Shown: positions 17,860 to 26,930, counted from the stretch's first letter. The stretch: DNA of 51,003 bases from Pirellula sp. (GCA_021736575.1 JAIPFP010000010.1:1-51003); one strand, 5' to 3'. Program-made: numbers and translations. The notes: a model not told the origin generated them from the sequence alone.

Positions 17860-18192
17860 TTATTTTTCAAGCCCCGTTTCGGGCGGTTTTCGTCGGAAAA
17901 CCGCGACTACGTCTTCGACAGGAACAACGTAAAGCTGATTGTCGGGCTCGAAATCAACCGGAATTGCATTTTTGGGATGAAACAATATTTTGTCGTATTG
18001 ACGTAATGGAACGTTCTCGTCGTGTTCAACCTGACGGCTGATCGTGACAATTCGGCCAGTAATCGTTGGGATTTCGGCGGCGTCAGGCAGCGCGATGCCA
18101 CCTTTCGTCTCACGTTTTGGCTCATCCTTCAAAACCAAAACGCGGGCGCCCACGGGTTCAATATAGTCAAATTGAGATGTTTTTTTTGCCAT
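17860..18192 (-). CDS. groS: GroES-like co-chaperonin
   Basis: Ten-kilodalton chaperonin-family protein of 110 residues. The recognisable parts are IEPVGARVLVLKDEPKRET (9-27), the mobile-loop equivalent KGGIALPDAAEIPTITG, DKILFHPKNAIPV and the closing VPVEDVVAVF. It is divergent from E. coli GroES and has a short charged C-terminal tail. The true start is ATG 18192; the frame continues far upstream but the extra residues run antisense to rplY. No GroEL gene is adjacent, so this is probably an orphan or second GroES. It is divergent from rplY across about 150 bases that should contain promoters. Confidence 0.8.
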   Translation of the reverse strand: MAKKTSQFDYIEPVGARVLVLKDEPKRETKGGIALPDAAEIPTITGRIVTISRQVEHDENVPLRQYDKILFHPKNAIPVDFEPDNQLYVVPVEDVVAVFRRKPPETGLEK

Positions 18193-18346
18193 CAGCAAAG
18201 CATAGGCCGCATCGTCAAAACGGCAAGTACATTTGCACTTGCATCCGGTGCCAAATTCGTCATACTGCTGGGCTTCCCCAAGAATCAATTGGGCCGATCC
18301 ACGGCCCGTTATCATAGAATATTTAGAGCAGCGGAACGCAGCAGTA

Positions 18347-18970
18347 ATGATTGAAACGATTGAAGTGGCCAAACGAGATGTGCTCGGCTCCCGAGCCATG
18401 ATTAAGATTCGCGAAAAGGGACTTATCCCGGCAATTCTATACGGCCACGGCCAAGAAAATGTTTGCCTGACCGTTTCCCTGGAAACCGTAAATAACCTGA
18501 TCAAGCACGGCACAAAACTTGTTTCCTTGAGCGGAGACGTAGTCGATACGGCTTTGCTGCGAGCTGTTCAATGGAGCAGTATGGGCGATCATATCATTCA
18601 CGTTGATTTCGCTCGTGTTTCCCAGACGGAAGACGTCGAAGTAACGATCCCAGTTCATTTGCACGGGGAAGCCCCAGGTGCTTTGTCGGCTGCCGGTCAA
18701 CTTCGCTTCTTGACCCACGAAATCGTCATTAAGTGCCCCGCATCGCTGATTCCAGAGTATTTGGTTTGCGAAATTGGGGCGTTGCAGCTTGGTCAGTCGA
18801 TCCACGTGAGTGAATTGACGCTGCCAGCGGGCGCCACGGCGATTACCCCGGGAGCGATTGTCATTGTGCAGGTTGCGGTTGCGGCAGGTGATGCTGCGGC
18901 AGAAGCCCTCGCTTCGCAGATTGAACCAGAATTGATTCGCAAGGAAAAGCCGGCTGAAGCTGGAGCGTAA
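18347..18970 (+). CDS. rplY: 50S ribosomal protein L25 (CTC form)
   Basis: Binds 5S rRNA in the large subunit. The 207-residue product is the long CTC form: an N-terminal L25 domain (MIETIEVAKRDVLGSRAMIK, GLIPAILYGHGQENVCLTV) and a C-terminal TL5-type domain with VTIPVHLHGEAPG and the GQSIHVSELTLPAG block. A longer frame begins at 18233 but its first 38 residues are not L25-like, so ATG 18347 is used. The stop codon overlaps the start of pth by one base (TAATG), which implies coupled translation. It begins the core block rplY-pth-rpsF-ssb-rplI. Confidence 0.92.
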   Translation: MIETIEVAKRDVLGSRAMIKIREKGLIPAILYGHGQENVCLTVSLETVNNLIKHGTKLVSLSGDVVDTALLRAVQWSSMGDHIIHVDFARVSQTEDVEVTIPVHLHGEAPGALSAAGQLRFLTHEIVIKCPASLIPEYLVCEIGALQLGQSIHVSELTLPAGATAITPGAIVIVQVAVAAGDAAAEALASQIEPELIRKEKPAEAGA

Positions 18971-19578
18971 TGAGTGGTGGCTTGGGTTCTGTTGCTCGTG
19001 CAATAACCGATGCCGGAATGGCTTTGATTGTCGGACTTGGAAACCCAGGGGCCAAATACGATCGAACGCGACATAACATTGGATTTGATTGCCTCAATCG
19101 TTTGCATGCAAGCATGGGTTCACCCAGTTTGCAAGCAAAGTTCGAGGGCCAGTTTGCAAAAGGTCGAATCGGGCAGCGAGATGTCTGCTTGGTTTGGCCG
19201 CTTACCTTTATGAATTGCAGTGGACGGTGCGTTTCGCAGTTCGCTCGATTCTACAAAGTGGAATTAGAGAATATTTTGGTGATTTGCGATGACTTGAGTT
19301 TGCCACTTGGTAAACTCAGAATTCGCAAGTCAGGTTCGAGCGGTGGCCAAAAAGGCCTCAATGACATTATTCAATCGCTAGGCACTCAAGATGTGACCCG
19401 TTTGAGGATCGGAATCGATCCAACTCCGGCGCACTGGGATACAGCGGATTATGTCCTGAGCAAATTTTCGGCTTCCGAGCGTGCGGTCGTAGACGAAGGG
19501 CTCTTTCGAGCCAACGAGGCGATTGCGATTTGGTTGAAAGAGGGTGTGGATTCAGCGATGAACATTTTCAATCGATAG
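18970..19578 (+). CDS. pth: Peptidyl-tRNA hydrolase
   Basis: Releases tRNA from prematurely dropped peptidyl-tRNA. All key residues are visible in the 202-residue product: Asn25 in VGLGNPG, catalytic His35 in RTRHNIGF, Asn82 in PLTFMNCSG and Asp107 in VICDDLSLPLG, followed by SSGGQKGLNDIIQSLG. The start at 18970 overlaps the rplY stop and has GGAG at 18962-18965. The family-typical start MALIVGLGNPG at 19018 is an alternative giving 186 residues. The pairing with rplY is common in bacteria. Confidence 0.93.
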   Translation: MSGGLGSVARAITDAGMALIVGLGNPGAKYDRTRHNIGFDCLNRLHASMGSPSLQAKFEGQFAKGRIGQRDVCLVWPLTFMNCSGRCVSQFARFYKVELENILVICDDLSLPLGKLRIRKSGSSGGQKGLNDIIQSLGTQDVTRLRIGIDPTPAHWDTADYVLSKFSASERAVVDEGLFRANEAIAIWLKEGVDSAMNIFNR

Positions 19579-19666
19579 TCGAAGCCACCTAAAGCGTAAT
19601 GATTTTTACAAGTAAGACCTAAGGTTCATTCAGCAGTATTTGGATCAGTTTCCAGGAGTTCATACG

Positions 19667-20089
19667 TTGGTTACCGGAATTTACGAGTGCTTGTTCCTCT
19701 TCGACAGCAACCATTACGCCCGCGATCCAGGTGGTGTTTCAGGCTCGGTGCAAACCCTGATCAGCGATGCCGGCGGAGAAATCTTGGTCAGCCGTTTGTG
19801 GGCTGAACAAAGACTTGCTTACCAGATCAAGGGCCATCAAAAGGGGACCTACTGGCTAACCTACTTCAAGCTGGATACGTCCAAGCTCAAGGAATTAAAT
19901 CGAGCTTGTCAGTTGAATGAAAGCTTATTGCGATTCATGTTCACCCGCGTGGACGCAAGATTGATCGATGCATTGGTGGCTCACGCTCAAGAAAAAGTGG
20001 TTGTGCCAATCGATGTACTTGAAAAAGTGGCGGTAGGCGTCGGCGGTGGCATCGACGATGATGAAGAATTAGAGGCTGACGACGAATAG
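19667..20089 (+). CDS. rpsF: 30S ribosomal protein S6
   Basis: Small-subunit protein of about 140 residues. The opening VTGIYECLFLFDSNHYARD aligns with the usual Y-E-x-LFIxD strand, and WAEQRLAYQIKGHQKGTYWLTYF is the family core. The acidic tail (DDDEELEADDE) is typical. No ATG is available near the N-terminus. TTG at 19667 has a strong AGGAG eight bases upstream (19654-19658), so it is chosen over the TTG at 19640. An unusual start codon for a ribosomal protein may keep its synthesis low or autoregulated. It lies 88 bases after pth. Confidence 0.9.
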   Translation: MVTGIYECLFLFDSNHYARDPGGVSGSVQTLISDAGGEILVSRLWAEQRLAYQIKGHQKGTYWLTYFKLDTSKLKELNRACQLNESLLRFMFTRVDARLIDALVAHAQEKVVVPIDVLEKVAVGVGGGIDDDEELEADDE

Positions 20090-20142
20090 GACATTCGGTG
20101 TGGCCAAACGCTCAATCGTTTTTTTAGGAATCGAGGCACATC

Positions 20143-20643
20143 ATGGCTAGCTATAATCGTGTTATTTTGCTTGGAAACTTGGTGCGTGACATTGAGTTGC
20201 GGTACACCAGTAGCCGTATGGCCGTTTGCCAAAATGCAATTGCGGTCAACGACCGACGCAAGAATGCAAGCGGCGAATGGATTGATGAGACATCCTTTGT
20301 GGATGTCACGTTTTTCGGACGAACGGCGGAGATCGTTAGTGAATTCCTCAGCAAAGGTTCGCCAATCTTTGTAGAGGGTCGACTCAAGCAGGACACTTGG
20401 GAAAAAGACGGCCAAAAGAGAAGTAAACTGTACGTCATCGTCGACCGAATGCAATTGCTCGGCGGACGAAGCGACGGCAAAGGTGGAGAAGCTCGCCCGC
20501 GAGCAACTGCATCCGCGGGAAATACCCGTTTTGTGGATTCAGCAAACGAAGGGCCTGGGGCCATGCACGCCGGAAACAATTCCGACATGCACGTTTCCGA
20601 GGTCGGGGAAGATGTCTATGTCAACGAAGATATGCCTTTCTAA
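20143..20643 (+). CDS. ssb: Single-stranded DNA-binding protein
   Basis: Replication and repair protein of 166 residues. It has an OB-fold domain from [20 protein letters not shown] to DRMQLLGGR (1-108), with the usual WxDxTxFxxV-like stretch replaced by [18 protein letters not shown], then a Gly/Ala-rich linker and the acidic tip EDMPF, which is the classic DDxPF protein-recruiting tail. GAGG (20133-20136) precedes the ATG by six bases. It lies between rpsF and rplI; the rpsR (S18) gene that often follows ssb is not present here. Confidence 0.95.
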   Translation: MASYNRVILLGNLVRDIELRYTSSRMAVCQNAIAVNDRRKNASGEWIDETSFVDVTFFGRTAEIVSEFLSKGSPIFVEGRLKQDTWEKDGQKRSKLYVIVDRMQLLGGRSDGKGGEARPRATASAGNTRFVDSANEGPGAMHAGNNSDMHVSEVGEDVYVNEDMPF

Positions 20644-20730
20644 GGCATGCCGTTCGCAACGACGCAACGCACAAGCATTTGCTAAGCAACTCAAGAATTG
20701 ATGACTTTTTTCGGATCCGAGTTTTAAAAA

Positions 20731-21249
20731 ATGGCAGTTATTAAAAAGAAACGCGTTCCCCAGTTCCCACGCCTCCCAAAAGGCCCCAACGGTGGCATCC
20801 AATTGATGCTGATCCAAAGCGTGGAACATCTAGGCAAATCAGGCGACGTCATAGAAGTGAAGCCTGGTTACGCAAATAATTTTCTGCTGCCTGAAGGCCT
20901 AGCCATCGTCGCTACCGATCACCACAAGCGAATGGTTGAGAAGCACCGCGTCAAACTGCAAGATCTGGAGAAACAACGCCTCGTTGGATTGCGTGCGCTC
21001 GCGGACCAAGTCTCCAAGCAATCGATCAATGTCGAAGCAAATGCGAACGACGAAGGTCACTTGTACGGCAGTGTCGGCGCTACCGAAATTGTCGCAGCCC
21101 TCAAGGCAAACGGTTTCCATATCACTGCGGACCAGGTCAAGCTGGAAGGTGTGCTCAAAGAACTCGGACTCTACACAGTCAAGATTCAAATGCACACGGA
21201 TATTTCAACCGAACTCAAAGTTTGGGTTGTCCCCACAGCAGCCCACTAA
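20731..21249 (+). CDS. rplI: 50S ribosomal protein L9
   Basis: Large-subunit protein of 172 residues, with the N-terminal domain IQLMLIQSVEHLGKSGDVIEVKPGYANNFLLPEGLA (23-58; canonical GxxGdvvxVkxGYaRNfLiPxGxA), a long helix, and a C-terminal domain with GHLYGSVGATEIVAAL. About twenty extra basic residues (MAVIKKKRVPQFPRLPKGPN) precede the usual start. These could be a lineage-specific extension, since an internal ATG at LMLIQSVEHLG is also possible. It ends the ribosomal block, five bases before a conserved hypothetical gene. Confidence 0.93.
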   Translation: MAVIKKKRVPQFPRLPKGPNGGIQLMLIQSVEHLGKSGDVIEVKPGYANNFLLPEGLAIVATDHHKRMVEKHRVKLQDLEKQRLVGLRALADQVSKQSINVEANANDEGHLYGSVGATEIVAALKANGFHITADQVKLEGVLKELGLYTVKIQMHTDISTELKVWVVPTAAH

Positions 21250-21254
21250 CCGGA

Positions 21255-22100
21255 ATGCTGCCGCGCGAAGAGTTCGTCGAACAAGCATACCTTTTTCGAA
21301 TTCTTTCGGAACGCTTAGGCCTGGACATCACGCTCCAAGATCTTTTGGAGCAATGTCGGTTCGAAGCCTTGGCCACAACGAAGCTTCCGATGGCAATAGG
21401 CTTTCTGTCGACAGAGCTCAAGCACTCAGGCATCATGGCGCCTGGAATGAAGCGCCTGCAGCACTACTTCACTCCGTTCCAAACTTTCGTCGTCGACCAA
21501 TCCGAGCAAGATGCGGGACAATTCGATTTTCGGACAGCTCTCAACATCCTACGCCTGGAAGCAGAGTTTCGAGCAGGCTCCGACAACCGACAAGGTTTGT
21601 TTTTCTATCAGTTTGAAGTCCTGTGCCGCAATCGACTGAACTACGACCGCGGCCTGAAGGCCATGAGCGACGACCCGCTCTACTCTCCTGAGTGGCGAGA
21701 TTGGATTCTCATCGTCCGCAAGCAATTGGGAATCATCGACATTGCCGACTTGATCTATGGTCGCAGCGAAGAGTTTGTCCACTATCGCAAGCGCCATCTG
21801 GGTGAGGACGCTGAGGCTGAGTACCCTATCCTGTTCGGTGAACGCGAAGGAAAGATCGCATTTGCGAATCGCGGCAAGGAGCCATTATTCTTGTTCGCAG
21901 CCATGCAACGACATCTCGGCTATCCTGCGGTTCCTAAACGCGAAGTTCGCGATAACTCGATGGAGATGATTCCGCAAATGCATCGCCGCCTCGAACGACT
22001 TGAGATGCGGCTTAAGTTTATGGAAGATGAACAACGACAGGGGATCGACATCACCAAGTTCTACACAGGACCGACCAAACCCCCAATCGACCTTGATTAG
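21255..22100 (+). CDS. Conserved hypothetical protein
   Basis: Soluble-looking protein of 281 residues from ATG 21255, five bases after the rplI stop. An in-frame ATG at 21222 would overlap rplI. It has no signal peptide or membrane segment. The N-terminal half is helical (EEFVEQAYLFRILSERLGLD, LQDLLEQCRFEALATTK, YYFTPFQTFVVDQSE-like), and the C-terminal 60 residues form a likely coiled coil (MHRRLERLEMRLKFMEDEQRQ). I do not recognise a characterised family. Its place between rplI and gatA suggests a housekeeping role, possibly in translation, but that is inference. Confidence 0.75.
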   Translation: MLPREEFVEQAYLFRILSERLGLDITLQDLLEQCRFEALATTKLPMAIGFLSTELKHSGIMAPGMKRLQHYFTPFQTFVVDQSEQDAGQFDFRTALNILRLEAEFRAGSDNRQGLFFYQFEVLCRNRLNYDRGLKAMSDDPLYSPEWRDWILIVRKQLGIIDIADLIYGRSEEFVHYRKRHLGEDAEAEYPILFGEREGKIAFANRGKEPLFLFAAMQRHLGYPAVPKREVRDNSMEMIPQMHRRLERLEMRLKFMEDEQRQGIDITKFYTGPTKPPIDLD

Positions 22101-22114
22101 ATGCTGTAGGTACT

Positions 22115-23623
22115 ATGAATCAATCACTCCCCTTCCTGCATGAACTTGCTCCAAAATTATTGACTCGCGAACTGAGTAGCCGCGAAGTCACGCAGTTCTT
22201 TCTAGATCGAATCGAAAAGTTACAGCCGTCGATCCGGGCGTTTATCTCGTGGGATAGCGAACTCGCGTTGTCTGAGGCGGACAAGATCGATCGCCGCAGG
22301 GAATCAGGCGAATCGCTTTCTCCACTGGCTGGCATCCCTATCGCGATTAAGGACATTCTTTGCACAACCGATTCACCAACAACTTGTGGCTCGCGGATGT
22401 TAGAGCAATATCGTTCGCCCTATGATGCTCATCTGGTTTCGAAGTTGCGGGAAGCGGGACTTGTCATTCTTGGAAAAACCAATCTCGATGAATTCGCCAT
22501 GGGTGGTTCAACCGAAACAGGGTTTCAAGGGCCAGCTCACAATCCGTGGGATCTTGCTCGGACTTGCGGAGGTAGCAGCGGCGGATCGGCGGCCAGCGTC
22601 GCAGCGGCGATGGCGCCGATTGCTGTTGGTACTGACACGGGCGGATCGATTCGGCAACCAGCAGCCTTCTGCGGAGTCTGCGGGCTCAAGCCGACCTATG
22701 GACGAGTCAGTCGATATGGACTCATCGCCTATGCGAGCAGCCTTGATCAAGCCGGACCGTTTGGACATACGATTTCCGACCTAGCCATGGTTCTGCAAGT
22801 GATGGCAGGTCATGATCCTCGGGACTCAACGAGTTTGAATGTTCCAGTCGATGACTACACCTCTGCGATTTCGAAACCATTGGAGGGTGCCCGAATCGGT
22901 GTGATACGCGAACAGATCGATGGCGAAGGTCTCGACGCGGAAGTCCGACAAGCGATCTTAGCCGCAATCGATGAATACAGACGAACGGGTTGCAAGATCA
23001 TCGACATCGCGTTGCCGCACACCAAGTACTCGATTGCAACCTATTACATCATTGCCCCTTGCGAAGCGAGCAGCAACTTGTCTCGCTACGACGGCGCACA
23101 TTTTGGTTTCCGCGCAGCACTAAACAGCAAGCCTGTCGCGACTGGTGCAAGTAAACAGAACTCGCCGTTGGTCGAGATGATGAGTCAGACGCGTTCCCAA
23201 GGCTTTGGCCCTGAAGTGCGTCGGCGAATCATGTTGGGTACGTATACGCTCAGCGAAGGATACTTTGACGCCTACTATCTAAAGGCTCTCAAGGTTCGTC
23301 GTTTGATTCGGCAAGACTATGACGCTGCTTTTGAGAAAGTGGATGCACTATTGGGTCCGACAACACCCACTCCACCATTCCGCTTAGGCGAAAAAGTGAA
23401 CGATCCGGTCCAGATGTACCTTGAAGATTTGTTTACCGTTGGGGCAAATCTAGCGGGAATACCTGCTATCTCGTTGCCGATTGGGAAAACCAAAAGCGGC
23501 TTGCCTATCGGCATGCAGCTTCAAGGGCCCGCACTGTCGGAATCACGACTACTTCAAATCGCAAACGATTATCATCGAGCCATCGACTATCGACCGATGC
23601 TGCCCCCGATCGCTGCCGATTGA
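22115..23623 (+). CDS. gatA: Aspartyl/glutamyl-tRNA amidotransferase subunit A
   Basis: Amidase-signature subunit of GatCAB, which converts Glu-tRNA(Gln) or Asp-tRNA(Asn) to the correct amide form and releases ammonia from glutamine. The 502-residue product contains the full Ser-Ser-Lys triad at the usual positions: Lys79 (GIPIAIKD), Ser154 in [10 protein letters not shown] and Ser178 in [11 protein letters not shown]. Further conserved blocks are [14 protein letters not shown] and PTTPTPPF. gatB and gatC are not in the window. It is 14 bases after the conserved hypothetical gene and closes the plus-strand core block. Confidence 0.95.
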   Translation: MNQSLPFLHELAPKLLTRELSSREVTQFFLDRIEKLQPSIRAFISWDSELALSEADKIDRRRESGESLSPLAGIPIAIKDILCTTDSPTTCGSRMLEQYRSPYDAHLVSKLREAGLVILGKTNLDEFAMGGSTETGFQGPAHNPWDLARTCGGSSGGSAASVAAAMAPIAVGTDTGGSIRQPAAFCGVCGLKPTYGRVSRYGLIAYASSLDQAGPFGHTISDLAMVLQVMAGHDPRDSTSLNVPVDDYTSAISKPLEGARIGVIREQIDGEGLDAEVRQAILAAIDEYRRTGCKIIDIALPHTKYSIATYYIIAPCEASSNLSRYDGAHFGFRAALNSKPVATGASKQNSPLVEMMSQTRSQGFGPEVRRRIMLGTYTLSEGYFDAYYLKALKVRRLIRQDYDAAFEKVDALLGPTTPTPPFRLGEKVNDPVQMYLEDLFTVGANLAGIPAISLPIGKTKSGLPIGMQLQGPALSESRLLQIANDYHRAIDYRPMLPPIAAD

Positions 23624-23980
23624 TGGACTCACTCTAGTTGCATCTCTTGGAACAGGATCACGGAGCGCACCGTGAAGCAGACTACTTTTCCCGCCATTAC
23701 CTCTATGCTTTGAAGCTTTTTTCCTGCGTTTCGCTACCACTGGCTTTATGCCAGTGGGGCGATAATTGGTGGCTACTAGCCGCCCAGATACGGACCATGG
23801 CTCTCCACCGGTTTCATACCGGTGGAAGCAGCGTTTTTCGGATCCAAACGTTGCTTCCACCGAGTAAACTCGGCGTGGGAATTGTGTCGTAAAATCCCAG
23901 TCGAAATGTATAATTGGTCGTCGCTTCTAATCAACAGACTTCTAATCAACAGTCAAAGTCGCACCCAAAAAAGTTCTATC
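23624..23980. repeat. Palindromic repeat cluster between gatA and Uma2 gene
   Basis: No gene is supported. Three small palindromes lie in series: ccactggctttatgccagtgg (23737-23757), ccaccggtttcataccggtg (from 23805) and ccaccgagtaaactcggcgt (from 23857). A wider inverted repeat, ggtggaagcagcgttt / aaacgttgcttccacc (23821-23836 and 23846-23861, one mismatch), joins the last two. A tandem pair of cttctaatcaacag lies at 23924-23952. The T-rich first hairpin may terminate gatA. Confidence 0.75.
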
Positions 23981-24640
23981 ATGAACGCGCCGGAAATGCC
24001 AACTTTCGTGGAAATGCAAAATCGATTTGGTGCCATGCCAATCTCGCGGATTCGCCTAGTCCCACCTCCAGGTACAGCTACAGAAGCAGATGTGGTTGCG
24101 ATTCATGACGCAGACAGGAGACTTTTCGAGCTTGTTGACGGAATATTGGTGGAGAAAACATTGGGGTCCAAAGAGTCAGAGATTGCTGTCTGTTTGAGTC
24201 GAATTCTGTTGAACTATGTTTTGCCGCGAAGACTTGGCAAAGTACTCGGTGCAGACGGCATGTTGCGATTGAACACTGGCTTGATTCGAATCCCGGATGT
24301 TTCTGTCATCTCAATCCAGCGATACCAAGCAGTCGCTGGAATTCAGGATCAACGCGTCTGGTCGGTTGTCCCAAACTTGGTCGTAGAAGTGCTTTCTGAG
24401 AGTAACTCACAGAAAGAAATGCAGGACAAACAGGCCGAGTACTTTCGTTTTGGCGTGGAAGAGGTCTGGTACGTTTCACCTTCACTCAAAACCATTTGCG
24501 TTTATTACTCGACCGAAGAATCGATCGTCATCGAATCGCCAGCCTTTTTTAACAAGAGCCGACTCTTTCTCGATTTGGTCTTCTCGCTGGACGATGTTTT
24601 TCTGGACGACGTTTGCCTTGAGTCCCAACGGGATGGCTGA
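23981..24640 (+). CDS. Uma2-family (DUF820) putative endonuclease
   Basis: Member of the Uma2/DUF820 family, restriction-endonuclease-like PD-(D/E)xK proteins of unknown role that are abundant in cyanobacteria and planctomycetes. The 219-residue product shows the typical FELVDGILVEKT strand pair (with Glu as first active-site residue), IPDVSVIS (Asp), NLVVEVLSESNSQKEMQDKQAEYFRFGVEEVWYVSP, with the E-V-L-S and K residues of the core. ATG 23981 gives a clean start; the open frame reaching back to 23822 passes through palindromic repeats. It stands alone. Confidence 0.85.
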   Translation: MNAPEMPTFVEMQNRFGAMPISRIRLVPPPGTATEADVVAIHDADRRLFELVDGILVEKTLGSKESEIAVCLSRILLNYVLPRRLGKVLGADGMLRLNTGLIRIPDVSVISIQRYQAVAGIQDQRVWSVVPNLVVEVLSESNSQKEMQDKQAEYFRFGVEEVWYVSPSLKTICVYYSTEESIVIESPAFFNKSRLFLDLVFSLDDVFLDDVCLESQRDG

Positions 24641-24645
24641 TCAAA

Positions 24646-24680
24646 GTAGCAGGTACGCTCCGCGTGCCGTCCGCAACATG
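24646..24680. repeat. Short palindromic repeat
   Basis: ggtacgctccgcgtgcc (24652-24668) forms a seven-base-pair stem with one wobble pair and resembles the other small repeats between genes of this window. It lies just after the Uma2 stop codon. Confidence 0.5.
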
Positions 24681-24802
24681 GCTTTTTTGCTCCGAAAATC
24701 CCCCGACATCTGCCCATTTGTGGATAGTATTCGCTCAATGCACTAGAATCTCGCGAGTCTATTTTGGGCAGTACGGTTCATTTTTTTGGGGAGTGCTTCG
24801 CT

Positions 24803-25171
24803 ATGCGTCTTGTTTCGTCTATTGCAATTGCAGCAATACTACTACTTGGTTTCAGTCACGCAAACTCTTTCAATGCTGAGAAAAAAACGATCAAAGAAGT
24901 CATGAAGGCTGGGCTGGCAGGGAATACAAGCTTGCTCAAGAAAGTCCTCGGCGGGGATGCATCTGCCGAAGAGAAAATGAAATTGCTTGATCTCTATATC
25001 GACCTAGTCGAAAATGATGCACCCAAGGGTGATGAAACAGAGTGGAAGATGATGGCAGGCATGGCAATGCTAACCGCTGCCAAAGTCGTCGCCGGCCGCG
25101 AGGGAGCCATCGACGAATTAAAGAAGGCTTCTGACTGCAAGTCCTGCCACGACAAGTTTAAGGGCAAGTGA
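24803..25171 (+). CDS. Class II-like c-type cytochrome (cytochrome c'/c556-like)
   Basis: Small exported haem protein of 122 residues. A signal peptide (MRLVSSIAIAAILLLGFSHA) is followed by an all-helical domain with a single haem-binding motif C112-K-S-C115-H116 eleven residues from the C-terminus. A four-helix bundle with CxxCH near its end is the layout of cytochrome c'/c556. A GGGGAG ribosome-binding site (24788-24793) lies nine bases before ATG 24803 and decides the start over an upstream ATG at 24764. Related planctomycete proteins are common and the redox partner is unknown. The neighbouring DUF1553 proteins also carry c-haem motifs. Confidence 0.82.
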   Translation: MRLVSSIAIAAILLLGFSHANSFNAEKKTIKEVMKAGLAGNTSLLKKVLGGDASAEEKMKLLDLYIDLVENDAPKGDETEWKMMAGMAMLTAAKVVAGREGAIDELKKASDCKSCHDKFKGK

Positions 25172-25286
25172 TTGCTCATTTGGCTTGCGACTTCGGGATG
25201 AAGAGTCGATATTCGCTGAACCGTGGCTCGAAGGAAGTATTCGATGCATTGCAGGCAATCAGCGTCAATTGGATAAGGAGACTACT

Positions 25287-25412
25287 CGTTCCTAGGCTCT
25301 GCCTGGGAACGCATTGCAGTGGAGGCTCTGCCTCCCGAGTTCACAAACTAAGGATGCATTTCGGCGAGGCGGAGCCTCGCTTGCATTGAGTTACCAGGCA
25401 GAGCCTGGTAAC
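25287..25412. repeat. Cluster of four GGCTCTGCC-type palindromes
   Basis: cgttcctaggctctgcctgg (from 25287, to 25311), ggaggctctgcctcc (25321-25335), gcgaggcggagcctcgc (25364-25380) and gttaccaggcagagcctggt (from 25390, to 25412). The first and last are near reverse complements in their cores. The array lies between the convergent cytochrome and DUF1501 genes and may form a large cruciform or act as a two-way terminator. Confidence 0.85.
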
Positions 25413-25463
25413 TAGATTGCACAGTGAAAGTAAAGATGAGGGGATCAACCGGTGGCATTCCGA

Positions 25464-26927
25464 TCACGCAATGACATCGTGCACAATTTTTCCATGCACA
25501 TCGGTCAGTCGAAAATCCCTACCTTGAAATCGATACGTCAAGCGTTCGTGGTCGATCCCCAGCAAGTGCATTACCGTCGCTTGAAAGTCATGAACGTGGC
25601 ACGGATTTTCTGCCACATTAAAGGCTAGCTCGTCCGTTTGCCCATAAGAAAACCCGCTCTTGGTTCCGCCACCTGCCATCCAAAGGGTGAATGCATACGG
25701 ATGATGGTCGCGACCCCAACGCGGGCGATTATTGATGTCGCCTTGAATGAACGGGGTTCGACCAAACTCGCCGCTCCAAATGACGAGTGTATCCTCGAGC
25801 AAACCAAGTCGTTTTAGATCTTGAACTAGGGCCGCACTTGGCTGGTCCGTATCTTTGCATTGAGTATACAGCTCGGTTGTTAAGCTGTTGTGCTGATCCC
25901 ATCCAGCATGCATCACTTGGACAAATCGAACGCCGCGTTCAACAAGTCGACGCGCCAACAGACAATTGTGAGCGAACGTTCCTGGTTCTTCGACTTGAGA
26001 ACCATACATGTCCAATGTCTCACGCGATTCACCGGACAGATCCGCCATTTCTGGCACGCTGGTTTGCATGTTGAACGCCATCTCGTACTGAGCGATTCGG
26101 GTTTCAATCTCGGGATCCGCCACGGAATGAAATTTCATCGTATTGAGCTTGGCGATATCATCCAACCACTCACGCCGCATCGGGCGAGACATGCCATTAG
26201 GATTGGAAAGATATAATACGGGATCACCACTACCTCGAAACTTAACGCCTTGATACTTCGACGGTAGGAAGCCTGGCCCCCAATAAAAATCATAGAAGAT
26301 TTGCCCGCAGCTCGTGTTCTTGCTAACGCTGGTCATGGCCACAAAAGCGGGTAGATTTTCAGTCTCGGTACCAAGACCATACGTCAACCAGGCCCCAAGC
26401 GTGGGACGGCCAGGAATCTGTGCTCCGCTCAACAAAAATGAGATGGCTGGTGCATGGTTGATAGCGTCCGTATGCATACTCTTGATGAAGCACAAATCGT
26501 CCACAATTTTCGATGTGTGGGGCAAAAACTTACTGACCCAAGCGCCACTTGCCCCATGCTGCGCAAAAGGCTCCACTGGAGCTAGCATCAGCTTGTTGTT
26601 GGCATCGCCGGTCATCGTGCTAAATCGCCGACCGCCAACAAACTCTTTTGGAACCGGCTTGCCATTCATCTTTTGGATCTCGGGCTTCCAATCGAAAAGG
26701 TCGACGTGAGTTGGCCCGCCGTTCTGAAAAAGGTAGATCACCCGCTTGGCTTTGGCAGCAAAATGCGGAAGTTCCGGCAGGCCACCGATTCGGAGCGGAT
26801 CGTTATTTGCGTTGACGGATTTTCCAAGCAGGGTGGCCAAGGCCGCTGTCGCCAATCCTGTGGACGCTTGGCCAAAGAAAGCCCGTCGCGCGGCATGTTG
26901 AATGGCGAGTTGAGAATGCGAATCCAT
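25464..26927 (-). CDS. DUF1501 family protein with Tat signal (module 1)
   Basis: Exported protein of 487 residues related to the alkaline-phosphatase/sulfatase fold. A twin-arginine leader (R14-R15-A-F-F, then a hydrophobic TGLATAALATLLG) precedes the family pattern KRVIYLFQNGGPTHVDLFDWKPE, FIKSMHTDAINH, HAGWDQHN, TLVIWSGEFGRTP and GRDHHPYAFTLWMAGGG, where Asp and His residues could bind metals. Planctomycetes encode dozens of these, nearly always paired with a DUF1549/DUF1553 gene as here (three bases downstream of it on the same strand). The substrate is unknown; roles in polysaccharide or sulfated glycan handling have been suggested for the family. Confidence 0.9.
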   Translation of the reverse strand: MDSHSQLAIQHAARRAFFGQASTGLATAALATLLGKSVNANNDPLRIGGLPELPHFAAKAKRVIYLFQNGGPTHVDLFDWKPEIQKMNGKPVPKEFVGGRRFSTMTGDANNKLMLAPVEPFAQHGASGAWVSKFLPHTSKIVDDLCFIKSMHTDAINHAPAISFLLSGAQIPGRPTLGAWLTYGLGTETENLPAFVAMTSVSKNTSCGQIFYDFYWGPGFLPSKYQGVKFRGSGDPVLYLSNPNGMSRPMRREWLDDIAKLNTMKFHSVADPEIETRIAQYEMAFNMQTSVPEMADLSGESRETLDMYGSQVEEPGTFAHNCLLARRLVERGVRFVQVMHAGWDQHNSLTTELYTQCKDTDQPSAALVQDLKRLGLLEDTLVIWSGEFGRTPFIQGDINNRPRWGRDHHPYAFTLWMAGGGTKSGFSYGQTDELAFNVAENPCHVHDFQATVMHLLGIDHERLTYRFQGRDFRLTDVHGKIVHDVIA

Positions 26928-26930
26928 CGG

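Noticed and set aside
18233-18346. N-terminal extension of L25
   Set aside because: Residues before ATG 18347 have no similarity to L25 and overlap the divergent promoter region of the GroES-like gene.
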